A stretch of DNA of 64,000 nucleotides from Pseudomonadota bacterium. Its GTDB lineage: Bacteria > Pseudomonadota > Alphaproteobacteria > Rhizobiales > Rhizobiaceae. The notes below the pieces were generated by a model. The model saw only the letters and a list, made by a program, of their open reading frames with translations, was not told the DNA's origin and searched no databases. The position numbers and the translations under genes are program-made. Within the stretch, counting starts at the first letter, position 1, and every line of letters begins with the position of its first letter. This document shows, piece after piece, positions 42,156-50,732 of this stretch. The stretch lies in the NCBI GenBank assembly GCA_023419535.1, contig JAEZXX010000046.1:80466-144465 (forward strand), given 5' to 3'.

Positions 42156-43580
42156 TTGGACGGATCGCGGGGCCTCACCCTCACCAACACGCTGACGCGC
42201 GCCAAGGCGCCGTTCGTCCCGCGCGACTGGCGCGACGCCTCCATTCCGGAGGCCGAACGCCGCGTGCGGATGTATGTGTGCGGGCCGACGGTCTACGACT
42301 TCGCCCATATCGGCAACGCGCGGCCGGTGATCGTCTTCGACGTCCTCTTCCGCCTGCTCCGCCATCTCTACGGCGAGAGCCGCGTCACCTATGTCCGCAA
42401 CATCACGGACGTCGACGACAAGATCAATGCGCGGGCCGCGCGCGACTTTCCCGATCTGCCGCTGAACGAGGCGATCGCCCGCGTCACGGAAGGCACCGCC
42501 GCGCAGTTCCACCGGGACGCCGAAGCGCTCGGCTGCCTGCCGCCGACGCACGAGCCGCGCGCCACCGACTTCGTCACGAAGCGCGCCGACGGCCGTCCCG
42601 ACATGGTGTCGATGATCGAGACCCTGATCGCCAAGGATCACGCCTATGTGGCGGGCGGCGAGGTGCTGTTCGACGTCTCGTCCATGCCCGCCTACGGCGC
42701 GCTTTCGGGCCGCCGACTGGAGGACCAGCGCGCCGGGGCGCGCGTCGCCGTCGAGGCGCACAAGCGCAATCCGGCCGACTTCGTGCTCTGGAAGCTCTCC
42801 TCGGCCGAGGAGCCGGGCTGGGAGAGCCCGTGGGGGCGGGGCCGGCCCGGCTGGCACATCGAATGCTCGGTGATGAGCGAGGCCTATCTCGGGCAGGTCT
42901 TCGACATCCATGGCGGCGGGCTCGACCTCATCTTCCCGCACCACGAGAACGAGATCGCCCAGTCCTGCTGCGCGCACGGCACGCAGGCCATGGCGGAGGT
43001 CTGGATGCACAACGGCTTCCTCCAGGTGGAGGGGAAGAAGATGTCGAAGTCGGAGGGCAACTTCTTCACCATCCGCGACGTGCTGGAGACCGACAAGGTC
43101 GGCGGTCGCGCGTGGCCGGGCGAGGCGGTGCGGCTGATGATGATGCGCACGCACTACCGCGAGCCGATCGACTTCACGGCGGCCAAGCTGGAGGAGGCGA
43201 CCCGCGAACTCGACCGTTGGGAGCGTGTCGCGGCGCGCGCCGGCGATGACGGCCGCGTCGACGAGACGTTCCTAGCCGCCCTTTGCGACGACCTCGGCGT
43301 CTCGGCCGCGCTCGCCCGAATCCACGAGCTCTTCGACGAAGGCCGCACGGCCGACGCCGTCGCATCCCTGGCGCTGCTCGGGCTCGACCCGCGCCGCGAG
43401 ACGGCGATCGACGCCGCGACGCAAGACCGCATCGACGAGCGCCTCGTTCTCCTGAAGGCGCGCGACTTCGCCGCCGCCGACGCCATCCGGGACGAGCTCG
43501 CGGCGCGAGGAATCCAGCTGAAGGACGGCAAGGACCCGGCGACCGGCGAACGCGTCACGACCTGGGAGCGCCGCCGATGA
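42156..43580 (+). CDS. cysS: Cysteinyl-tRNA synthetase
   Basis: A 474-residue class I synthetase. The HIGH-type motif is in YDFAHIGNARPVIVFDVL and KMSKS in EGKKMSKSEGNFF. Zinc ligands are in MYVCGPTVY, WHIECSVMS and the HHENE segment. The start is TTG at 42156 with AGGAGG 8 bases upstream. Its stop overlaps the pip start (ATGA). Confidence 0.96.
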   Translation: MDGSRGLTLTNTLTRAKAPFVPRDWRDASIPEAERRVRMYVCGPTVYDFAHIGNARPVIVFDVLFRLLRHLYGESRVTYVRNITDVDDKINARAARDFPDLPLNEAIARVTEGTAAQFHRDAEALGCLPPTHEPRATDFVTKRADGRPDMVSMIETLIAKDHAYVAGGEVLFDVSSMPAYGALSGRRLEDQRAGARVAVEAHKRNPADFVLWKLSSAEEPGWESPWGRGRPGWHIECSVMSEAYLGQVFDIHGGGLDLIFPHHENEIAQSCCAHGTQAMAEVWMHNGFLQVEGKKMSKSEGNFFTIRDVLETDKVGGRAWPGEAVRLMMMRTHYREPIDFTAAKLEEATRELDRWERVAARAGDDGRVDETFLAALCDDLGVSAALARIHELFDEGRTADAVASLALLGLDPRRETAIDAATQDRIDERLVLLKARDFAAADAIRDELAARGIQLKDGKDPATGERVTTWERRR

Positions 43581-44530
43581 GAGGCGAGGGCGAAGGGCTC
43601 TATCCTTCCATCGAGCCCTATCTCTCCGGCCATCTCGAGGTCGGCGACGGGCACTCGCTCTATTGGGAGCTGTGCGGCAATCCGGACGGCAAACCGGTCG
43701 TGTTCCTGCACGGCGGGCCGGGATCGGGCTGCGGGCCGGTGCACCGCCGCCTGTTCGATCCGCGACGCTACAAGGTCCTGCTCTTCGACCAGCGCGGCTG
43801 CGGCCGCTCGCGCCCGACGGGGCGTCTGGAGGCGAACACGACATGGGACCTCGTCGCCGACATCGAGCGCCTGCGCGAGGCGAACGGGACCGACCGGTGG
43901 ATGGTGTTCGGCGGCTCCTGGGGCGCGACGCTGGCGCTCGCCTACGCGCAGACCCATCCGCAGCGGGTGAGCGAGATGGTGCTGCGCGGCGTCTTCACCG
44001 GCCGGCGCAGCGAACTCGACTGGTTCTATCGCGGCGGGGCGGCCGTGCTCTTCCCGGCCGAATGGGAGCGCTTTCTCGCGCCCTTGCAGGCGTCCGAGCG
44101 GGCCGATCCGATCGCCGCCTACCGGGCCCATCTCCTGCACGAGGACCGCGAGATCCGCGCGAAGGCCGCCCGCGCCTGGACGGCCTGGGAATCCGCCACC
44201 GTCGCCATGCGCGCGACGCGGCCCGGCCCGTCCCAAGGTCCGGTCGGCGACGGCACGATCGCGTTCGCGCGGATCGAGAACCACTTCTTCGTCCACGACC
44301 TCTGGATGGAGGAGGGCCAGCTGATCGCGCGCGCCGGCGCGCTCGCCGGGATTCCGGGTGTCATCGTCCAGGGGCGATACGACGTCGTGACGCCGCCCGT
44401 CACCGCGTTCGACCTGCATCGCGCCTGGTCCGGATCGGAGCTGAAGATGGTGGAGGATGCCGGCCACGCCTTCTCCGAGCCCGGCACCTTGCGCGAGCTC
44501 GTGCGCGCGACGGACCGCTTCGCCTCTTGA
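43577..44530 (+). CDS. pip: Proline iminopeptidase
   Basis: A 317-residue alpha/beta hydrolase (S33) that removes N-terminal proline. Oxyanion region FLHGGPGSGCGP, then DQRGCGRSRP and the nucleophile Ser in VFGGSWGATLALAYAQ (near 111). The catalytic Asp is in GRYDVVTP and the His in EDAGHAFSEPG. Length and order are those of the pip family. It is coupled to cysS by a 4-base overlap. Confidence 0.94.
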   Translation: MRGEGEGLYPSIEPYLSGHLEVGDGHSLYWELCGNPDGKPVVFLHGGPGSGCGPVHRRLFDPRRYKVLLFDQRGCGRSRPTGRLEANTTWDLVADIERLREANGTDRWMVFGGSWGATLALAYAQTHPQRVSEMVLRGVFTGRRSELDWFYRGGAAVLFPAEWERFLAPLQASERADPIAAYRAHLLHEDREIRAKAARAWTAWESATVAMRATRPGPSQGPVGDGTIAFARIENHFFVHDLWMEEGQLIARAGALAGIPGVIVQGRYDVVTPPVTAFDLHRAWSGSELKMVEDAGHAFSEPGTLRELVRATDRFAS

Positions 44531-44576
44531 AGGCGTGGTCCCGATCCGTTCATCTGGGCGGGAAGGGAGCGATCGG

Positions 44577-45038
44577 ATGACCCTCGACAACAGACCCGTG
44601 CATTTCGGCGGTTGCCAGTGCGGGGCCGTGCGCTTCCGCATCGACGGCGCGCTCGGGAAGGCCTCCATCTGCCATTGCCGCATGTGCCAGAAGGCGTTCG
44701 GCGCCTTCTACGCGCCCCTCGTCAACGTCGCGGAGGGAACGCTCGTCTGGACGAAGGCCGAGCCGGCGCGCTTCCGCTCCTCCGACGAGGTGGAGCGCGG
44801 CTTCTGCCCGGCCTGCGGCACGCCGCTCACCTACGAGGCGCCCGACGGCGTCGCGCTCGCCATCGGTGCCTTCGACGATCCGTCGGCGATCGCGCCGCAA
44901 AGCCAGTTCGGCATCGAGGACCGGCTCCCCTATGTCGGCGATCTGGCGAGCCTGCCCGGCCGCCGCTCCACCGACGACATCGATGCCAACCCGTATCTCG
45001 GGCGCATCCGCTCGCGGCAGCATCCCGACCATGAGTGA
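44577..45038 (+). CDS. GFA family zinc protein, copy 2
   Basis: A 153-residue GFA/CENP-V-fold protein with zinc cysteines in FGGCQCGAVRF, ICHCRMCQKAFGAFY and FCPACGTPLTYE. Distinct from the copy at 35140 (longer C-terminus with SLPGRRSTDDIDANPYLGRI). The reaction is unknown. It overlaps the cupin gene by 8 bases. Confidence 0.85.
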   Translation: MTLDNRPVHFGGCQCGAVRFRIDGALGKASICHCRMCQKAFGAFYAPLVNVAEGTLVWTKAEPARFRSSDEVERGFCPACGTPLTYEAPDGVALAIGAFDDPSAIAPQSQFGIEDRLPYVGDLASLPGRRSTDDIDANPYLGRIRSRQHPDHE

Positions 45039-45396
45039 GAGGACCGCAAAGCCGCTCCGCCTGTCGCCGGCCGACTGGCAGCGACCCGACGCCAATTTCT
45101 GGCGCGGGCGCTTCGAGGGCGAGGTCTTCGGGACGAACGCCTCCGTCATCTTCTACTCGACCGACGAGATCGGCGCCGGACCGCCGCTCCATGTCCACAG
45201 CTACGACGAGATCTTCATCGTGCGGGAGGGGCGGGCGCGCTTCACGGTCGGCGAGGCCGAGTTCGAGGCGAGCGCCGGCGACATCCTCTTCGGTCCCGCG
45301 AACGTGCCGCACCGCTTCGTCAATCTCGGACCGGGACGGCTGGAGACGACAGACGTCCACGTGGCGCCCCGAATCGCACAGGTCGACCTCGACTGA
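45031..45396 (+). CDS. Cupin-domain protein
   Basis: A 121-residue single-cupin protein. Cupin motif 1 is GPPLHVHSYDEIFIVREGRARF (His-x-His with Glu) in two overlapping parts, and motif 2 is GDILFGPANVPHRFVNLG with the third metal His. The substrate or ligand is unknown. The ATG at 45031 overlaps the end of the GFA gene. Confidence 0.85.
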   Translation: MSERTAKPLRLSPADWQRPDANFWRGRFEGEVFGTNASVIFYSTDEIGAGPPLHVHSYDEIFIVREGRARFTVGEAEFEASAGDILFGPANVPHRFVNLGPGRLETTDVHVAPRIAQVDLD

Positions 45397-45551
45397 CGGG
45401 TCGATCCATCGCGTCGGGCGATGGCTGGCATCAGGAGAATTCGGGTGGGCGCGCCCGCGGGCCTTCGATAGAGAGGGGGCGGCGGGGCGGTGCCCCCGCG
45501 CAAACCCCGATCGAAAGGGCCGGGCGCCTAGAGCGCGACCGGCGATGCCCG

Positions 45552-46493
45552 ATGTCCCAGATCCCAGAGACGAGCGCACCGGAGGCCGCGGCGCCCGTGC
45601 CCGGCGAGCCGCCGCTCGGCTACGCCTACGCCTTCGGCGCCTATCTGATCTGGGGCCTTCTGCTGCCCACCTTCCTGAAGGCGCTGTCGCATGTCGGCCC
45701 GATGGAGGTCGTGGCGCACCGCATCCTCTGGTCGCTGCCCTTCGCGCTCCTCATCCTCGCCTTCGGCGCCGGGCTGAAGGCCGTCCGCCGGCATCTCACC
45801 TGGCGCAATCTCGGCCTCGCGACCTCCTGCGCGGCGGCGATCTCGGTGAACTGGGGCGTCTATGTCTACGCGATCGCGACCGAGCAGACGGTGTCGGCCG
45901 CGCTCGGCTACTACATCGGACCGCTCGTCAGCCTGCTTCTCGGCATGGCGTTTCTCGGCGAACGCCCCAACGGCCGGCAGAAGGCCGCCATCGCGCTCGC
46001 CGCGATCGGCGTCGCGGTCCTCGCCTACGCGACCGGGGGCCTGCCCTGGATCTCGCTCGTCCTGCCGCTGTCCTTCGGCGTCTACGGGCTCCTGCGCAAG
46101 GTCATGCCCTACGGCGCGGCCGAGGGCTTCTTCCTCGAGGTCGCCATCCTCTTCGTGCCGGCGCTCGCCGTGGCGCTCTACGTCGCCACGAGCGGCGCGG
46201 CGCGCTTCGGCGCGGACTGGCAGGACACCGCGCTCCTCGTCGCCGCCGGACCGATGACGGCGATCCCGCTCGTCCTCTTCGCGGCCGGCGCGAGGCTCCT
46301 GAAGCTCTCGACCATCGGCATGATGCAGTATCTGACGCCGACGCTCCTGGCGCTGACCGCAGTCTTCATCTTCGGCGAACCGTTCGGCCTCGGGCAGCTC
46401 GCCGCCTTCGCCTTCATCTGGGCCGGGCTGGCGCTCTACACGTCGGTCCTGGTCGAGGAAGGGCGGGCCCGCCGCAAGGCGCGCCGCGCCTGA
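45552..46493 (+). CDS. rarD: RarD-type EamA family transporter
   Basis: A 313-residue inner-membrane carrier with about ten hydrophobic segments. The RarD hallmarks are GYAYAFGAYLIWGLLLP at the N-terminus, then VAHRILWSLPFALLIL, NWGVYVYAIA and GYYIGPLVSLLLGMAFLGER. It is a drug/metabolite superfamily member, often annotated as a chloramphenicol-sensitivity protein; the true substrate is unknown. It converges on the LOG-family gene with one base between stops. Confidence 0.9.
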   Translation: MSQIPETSAPEAAAPVPGEPPLGYAYAFGAYLIWGLLLPTFLKALSHVGPMEVVAHRILWSLPFALLILAFGAGLKAVRRHLTWRNLGLATSCAAAISVNWGVYVYAIATEQTVSAALGYYIGPLVSLLLGMAFLGERPNGRQKAAIALAAIGVAVLAYATGGLPWISLVLPLSFGVYGLLRKVMPYGAAEGFFLEVAILFVPALAVALYVATSGAARFGADWQDTALLVAAGPMTAIPLVLFAAGARLLKLSTIGMMQYLTPTLLALTAVFIFGEPFGLGQLAAFAFIWAGLALYTSVLVEEGRARRKARRA

Positions 46494-46494
46494 C

Positions 46495-47103
46495 CTACAT
46501 CCGTTCGATGATCCTCGGCTCGCCCTCGGCGGGCGCGGTCTTCGCCCAGGCGGCCTGAATCTCCGGCAGGATGTCCTCGATCCGGTCGACGACGAGCGGG
46601 CGCACCTGATGGGCCGTGTGGATGAAGCCCTCGGCCGTCATGTGCTCCAGCAGGCGCTCCAGCGGGTCCCAGAACGCCGCGACGTTGGCGATCACGATCG
46701 GCTTGGCATGGCGGCCGAGCTGGCTCCAGGTCAGGATCTCGATCAGCTCCTCCAGCGTGCCGATGCCGCCGGGCAGGGCGACGAAGGCGTCGGAGCGCTC
46801 GAACATGATGTGCTTGCGCTCGTGCATGTCGGCGGTGACGACCAGCTCGTCGAGCCGCTTCAGCTCGCGTTCGGTCGCCTCCATGTCGATCAGGAAGCGC
46901 GGGATGATGCCCGTCACCTGCCCGCCGGCGCGGATGACGGCGTCGGAGACCGCGCCCATCACGCCGCGCGTGCCGCCACCGTAGACGAGCCGGATGCCGG
47001 CCTCGCCCATGGCGGTACCGAGCGTCTCGGCGGTGGCCAGATAGTTGGGACGCGCGCCCGCGGAGGAGCCGCAATAGACGCAGATGGATCGATTCGATGT
47101 CAT
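46495..47103 (-). CDS. LOG family protein (cytokinin riboside 5'-monophosphate phosphoribohydrolase type)
   Basis: A 202-residue Rossmann-like protein (TIGR00730). Opening ICVYCGSSAGARPNYL, then VYGGGTRGVMGAVSDA and the family motif ALPGGIGTLEELIEILTW (about 92-109; PGGxGTxxE). Bacterial LOG proteins hydrolyse nucleoside monophosphates and may make cytokinin-like bases. The ATG at 47103 fits homology; upstream codons are not conserved. Confidence 0.9.
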   Translation of the reverse strand: MTSNRSICVYCGSSAGARPNYLATAETLGTAMGEAGIRLVYGGGTRGVMGAVSDAVIRAGGQVTGIIPRFLIDMEATERELKRLDELVVTADMHERKHIMFERSDAFVALPGGIGTLEELIEILTWSQLGRHAKPIVIANVAAFWDPLERLLEHMTAEGFIHTAHQVRPLVVDRIEDILPEIQAAWAKTAPAEGEPRIIERM

Positions 47104-47161
47104 GGCCGCAAGGTCGGGTCTTGCGGGATTCCGGTCAAGCGCCGCGTCGCACAAAATGGGG

Positions 47162-47752
47162 TCAGGAGCGCGCGTCGATCGCCTCGGCGATCTCGTCGCT
47201 GGTCTTCAGGAGGCGGATGACGACCGGCACGGCGAGCCGCAGCACGCTCCGTTCGATCCCGCGCGCGGCCTGCGCCTCGCGGATCTCGGCGACGACGCCC
47301 GTCACGAGCGGCAGGAAGCGGAAGGTGAGCGAGAGCGCGAGCGCCACCTTGGCCGGATCGACGCCGAGCGGCCGGAGCGGTCGCAGCGCACCGTCGAGCA
47401 CGGCCACGATGTCGCTCGTTCGCGTGGTCAGCGTCACGAGCGCGGCCAGGAGGAGGAGGGCGGTCAGCCGCAGGCCGAAGAGGAGCGCGGCCCCGGCGCC
47501 GGCGAACCAGATCTGCGCCAGCGCGACCAGAACGACCACGAGGAGGATCGAGCGCAGCTGGCGGGCGAGGATCGTTCCGGGCAGACCGGCGAGCGGATAG
47601 GCGAGGACGGTGGCAAGCAGCGCCGCGCCGGAGAGCCACGCCGACGGCAGGAGGAAGAGCGCCGTTCCGACGATCGGAAGGGCGGCGAGCTTGAGGCCGG
47701 GCGGGGCGCGGTGCAGCGCGCTGTTGCCGGCGCGGTAGAGGCTCGCGATCAC
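47162..47752 (-). CDS. bioN: Biotin ECF transporter transmembrane subunit BioN
   Basis: A 196-residue T component. Hydrophobic segments at about 20-60 and 70-110 surround short charged loops, and the coupling helix with ARG signature is in EIREAQAARGIERSVL. The GTG at 47752 overlaps the bioM stop by four bases (GTGA). With BioM and BioY it makes the energised biotin importer. Confidence 0.9.
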   Translation of the reverse strand: MIASLYRAGNSALHRAPPGLKLAALPIVGTALFLLPSAWLSGAALLATVLAYPLAGLPGTILARQLRSILLVVVLVALAQIWFAGAGAALLFGLRLTALLLLAALVTLTTRTSDIVAVLDGALRPLRPLGVDPAKVALALSLTFRFLPLVTGVVAEIREAQAARGIERSVLRLAVPVVIRLLKTSDEIAEAIDARS

Positions 47753-48423
47753 GCGGTCCCCGCCTCGTAGGCCGCGATGGAGGATGCCGGCGGCCCGTCC
47801 GCCACGAGCCGCCCCGCCTCGAACACGAGCACGCGGTCGAAGCCTTCGAGAAGGTCGAGATCGTGCGTGGCGAGGACCACGGGCCGTTCGGCGGCCTCGA
47901 CCTCCGCCATCAGCCGCCGGCGGTTGCGGCGGTCGAGCAGCGTCGTCGGCTCGTCGAGGACGAGCAGCGACGGCTCCAGGACGAGGATGCCGGCCAGGGC
48001 CACGAGCTGGCGCTCGCCGCCCGACAGCTCGTGGACGAGCCGGTCCTCGAACCCGGCCAGAGCATGGCGTTCCAGAGAAAGGCGCACGCGTTCGCGCGTC
48101 TCGTCGGCCGTCAGCTTCAGCCGTTTGAGGCCGAAGGCGATATCCTCGCCGACCGTCGGCATGACGATCTGATTGTCCGGGTTCTGGAACAGGAACCCCA
48201 CCTTGCGCCGGACGGACGCCGTCTCCCGGCACGTGTCGTGCCCGAACACCCGCACCGTCCCGCTCGTCGGCAGGACGAGGCCGTTGAGAAGGCGCAGGAA
48301 GCTCGACTTGCCCGAGCCGTTCGCCCCGATGACGCCGATGCGGCGCTCGCTCGCCGTCAGGCTCACGCCGTCGAGGCGCGGGCGCGCCGCGCCCTCGACG
48401 CGCACGTCCGCGAGTTCGATCAA
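47749..48423 (-). CDS. bioM: Biotin ECF transporter ATPase BioM
   Basis: A 224-residue ABC ATPase. Walker A GANGSGKSSFLRLLNGL, Q-loop FLFQNPDNQIVMPTV, signature HELSGGERQLVALAG, Walker B LLVLDEPTTLLD, and the H-loop ATHDLDLL. The start is TTG at 48423, overlapping the bioY stop (TTGA). Middle gene of bioYMN. Confidence 0.93.
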   Translation of the reverse strand: MIELADVRVEGAARPRLDGVSLTASERRIGVIGANGSGKSSFLRLLNGLVLPTSGTVRVFGHDTCRETASVRRKVGFLFQNPDNQIVMPTVGEDIAFGLKRLKLTADETRERVRLSLERHALAGFEDRLVHELSGGERQLVALAGILVLEPSLLVLDEPTTLLDRRNRRRLMAEVEAAERPVVLATHDLDLLEGFDRVLVFEAGRLVADGPPASSIAAYEAGTA

Positions 48424-48977
48424 CCGCGCGAGGCCCTCGCCCGGATGACCGGGTAGGAGCGCTTGACGGCGAGAATGACCAGCGCGGCGATGCCCGCCTT
48501 GATGAGGTCGCCCGGGATGAAGGCGAGGGACCCGGCGGCGGCGGCCGACAGCGGGATGCCGGCGATCAGCGAGATGCCGGGAATGCCGAGCGCGTAGAGC
48601 GTCACGATGCCGCCCGCCACGGCCGCGCCGAAGGCCGAGACGAAGGACAGGCTCGACCAGAACCGCTCCACAACGAGGCCCGTCACGATCGCCGCCGCGA
48701 TCCATCCGAGGAAGAAGCCCACGGTCGGGCCGGCGAGGACGGCGAGGCCGCCGCGCCCGCCCGACAGGAGCGGCAGGCCGGCGAGGACGAGCACGACGAG
48801 GAGCGCCATCGACAGGCCGCCGCGCTTGGCGCCCAAAATGCCGCCCGCCAGCATCGGCCCGAGCGACTGCGCGCTGATCGGCACCCCGATCGCCGGAATG
48901 GTCAGCGGCGGAAACACCCCGAGCGCGGCCGTCAGGGCGGCGAAGAGGGCGATGAGGACGATGTCGCGCGTGTTCAT
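48420..48977 (-). CDS. bioY: Biotin ECF transporter substrate-binding subunit BioY
   Basis: A 185-residue membrane S component with six hydrophobic segments. Family marks: FPPLTIPAIGVPISAQSLGPML near the start in two overlapping parts, GAKRGGLSMALLVVLVLAGLP, and GPTVGFFLGWIAAA. First gene of the bioYMN unit, all three overlapping by 4 bases. No BioR-type box was seen in the 59 bases upstream. Confidence 0.94.
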   Translation of the reverse strand: MNTRDIVLIALFAALTAALGVFPPLTIPAIGVPISAQSLGPMLAGGILGAKRGGLSMALLVVLVLAGLPLLSGGRGGLAVLAGPTVGFFLGWIAAAIVTGLVVERFWSSLSFVSAFGAAVAGGIVTLYALGIPGISLIAGIPLSAAAAGSLAFIPGDLIKAGIAALVILAVKRSYPVIRARASRG

Positions 48978-49036
48978 CTTCGGAACGGTCCGATCGAGGG
49001 AGACGCGACGAGTACGAGCCTATCGCGCTGCAAAAA

Positions 49037-49441
49037 TCAATCGGCGGGGAGGGCGGAGGCGATGTCGGTCGAGGGGAAGTCGCGGCCCTTGTAGAGCAGC
49101 GGCACGCGAAGGTGGCGGGCGCAAGCATAGGAAAAGCAGTCGCCGAAGTTCAGTCCGGCCGGATGCCGGCCCTTGCCGAACCGCACGAAGGCCTCGACGG
49201 CGAGGTCGGCCGCCTCGGGCGGAACGGCGACGATGTCGACCGGTGCTCCCGCGAGGAGGTCCGAGACCAGTTCCGAAGCGAAATGAGGGTCTACGTTCAG
49301 TCGACGGGAGAGCGAGACGACGCTTTCCCAGACGGCCATCGGCGAGGTTCGTCCGTTGCCCCGCTCAAGTTCGGCGACGAAGAGCGGTGCATCGGGCTCG
49401 GTGGCTAGGATCGCGACGATCGCCGATGCATCGACGAACAT
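49037..49441 (-). CDS. vapC: VapC-type PIN-domain toxin
   Basis: A 134-residue PIN ribonuclease. Acidic catalytic residues: Asp in MFVDASAIVAIL, Glu in AVWESVVSLSRR, Asp in LNFGDCFSYACARH. The end LLYKGRDFPSTDI is typical of the group. Its ATG shares one base with the vapB stop (TGATG), so antitoxin and toxin are coupled. It lies 59 bases from bioY. Confidence 0.92.
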   Translation of the reverse strand: MFVDASAIVAILATEPDAPLFVAELERGNGRTSPMAVWESVVSLSRRLNVDPHFASELVSDLLAGAPVDIVAVPPEAADLAVEAFVRFGKGRHPAGLNFGDCFSYACARHLRVPLLYKGRDFPSTDIASALPAD

Positions 49442-49692
49442 CAGTCGTCCTCGTAGAGGCTGTCGATCCATTCCTTCGTGAGGGGCTGCGGGTTCGGTCC
49501 GGTCATTTTCCGGGCGCGCTCCTGCAGCTCGGCCACAGCCGCGCGGAAGTTGCGCTTGCGCGCTTCGTCGCTCTCCGAAGCGAGTTCGTGCTCCAAGGCC
49601 GTTCGCACCGCTTCCTCGACGCTGACGCTACGAAGATCGGCGAGCCGGACGGCAAGCTCGACGACCTCCTCGTCCTCCAGATGGAGTGCCAC
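49441..49692 (-). CDS. vapB: VapB-type antitoxin
   Basis: An 83-residue antitoxin starting MALHLEDEEVVELAVRLADL, as in the Rv0623/VapB group, followed by SVEEAVRTALEHEL. The C-terminal toxin-binding part ends PLTKEWIDSLYEDD. A GTG start at 49692 is chosen because GGGAGG lies 5 bases before it and homology begins there; a TTG at 49707 is also in frame. It precedes vapC. Confidence 0.88.
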   Translation of the reverse strand: MALHLEDEEVVELAVRLADLRSVSVEEAVRTALEHELASESDEARKRNFRAAVAELQERARKMTGPNPQPLTKEWIDSLYEDD

Positions 49693-49777
49693 CCGCACCT
49701 CCCGCAACAGTAGGGCGCCACTATCGGCGAGAGGAACGAGCTCGGCAAGTCGGCGGTGAAGCCGCCGCTCACCCTCC

Positions 49778-50635
49778 TCAGATCGCCGCCTTCAGGCTCT
49801 CCTCGATATAGATTTCGCGCATGCGCAGGGTCAGCTCGCCCGGCGTGCCCGTGCCGATCGCCTGACCGTCGATCTCGACCACCGGCATGACGAAGGCGCT
49901 GGCGGAGGTGACGAACGCCTCGCGCGCCGCCTTGGCCTCCTCCACCGAGAAGCCGCGCTCCTCGACCGTCACGCCGTTCTCGCCCGCGAGCCGCATCACC
50001 GCCGCGCGGGTGATGCCGTGGAGGATGTCGCGGGACAGCGGCCGCGTGACGAGCACGCCCTCGGCGTTGACGATCCAGGCGTTGTTGGAGGTGCCCTCGG
50101 TCACCAGCCCGTCTTCCACCATCCAGGCGTCGTCCTTGCCCTGCCGCTTGGCCTCGGTCTTGGCGATGGAGGGGTAGAGAAGCTGCACCGTCTTGATGTC
50201 GCGGCGCGCCCAGCGCTGGTCGGGCAGGAGGGCGACGCGGATCCCCGTCTTCACGGAGGGGCGGTCGAGGATCGCGTTCGTCTGGGTGAAGAGAACGAGG
50301 GAGGGGGGCGTGTCCTCCGCCGGGAACAGGAAGTCGCGGTCGGCCGCGCCGCGCGTCACCTGCAGGTAGATCAGCCCTTCCTCGAGGCCGTTCTCCTCCA
50401 CCATCCGCCGGTGAATGGCGAGGAGCTCCTCCTCCGTCGCGGGGGCGGGGATTCGCAATTCGCCGAGCGAGCGGGCGAGGCGGCGCATGTGGCCGGGAAA
50501 ATCGATCAGCTTGCCGCCGATCACCGCCGTCACCTCGTAGACCCCGTCCGCGAAGAGGAAGGCGCGGTCGAAGACGGAGATCTTGGCGTCCGCTTCGGGC
50601 ACGTAGTGACCGTTCACGTAGACGATGCGGCTCAT
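49778..50635 (-). CDS. D-amino-acid transaminase
   Basis: A 285-residue fold-type IV PLP enzyme that exchanges amino groups between D-amino acids and 2-oxo acids. VNGHYVPEADAKISVFDRAF opens the domain, followed by GVYEVTAVIGGKL; the PLP Lys is in RRDIKTVQLLYPSIAK (near 145), and VTEGTSNNAWIVNAEG is the conserved cofactor loop. Branched-chain transaminases share the fold, so the substrate is inferred. ATGs at 50644 and 50635 both fit; neither has a good ribosome site. Divergent from xylB. Confidence 0.88.
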   Translation of the reverse strand: MSRIVYVNGHYVPEADAKISVFDRAFLFADGVYEVTAVIGGKLIDFPGHMRRLARSLGELRIPAPATEEELLAIHRRMVEENGLEEGLIYLQVTRGAADRDFLFPAEDTPPSLVLFTQTNAILDRPSVKTGIRVALLPDQRWARRDIKTVQLLYPSIAKTEAKRQGKDDAWMVEDGLVTEGTSNNAWIVNAEGVLVTRPLSRDILHGITRAAVMRLAGENGVTVEERGFSVEEAKAAREAFVTSASAFVMPVVEIDGQAIGTGTPGELTLRMREIYIEESLKAAI

Positions 50636-50732
50636 GTCGGGCATCCGTTCAGGCTGATGAAGGCTGGGGGCTTGCTACAATGCCCGTCAGCGATGCGCCA
50701 TAGGGCCACGAGCCATCGAAAGGACGATCGAC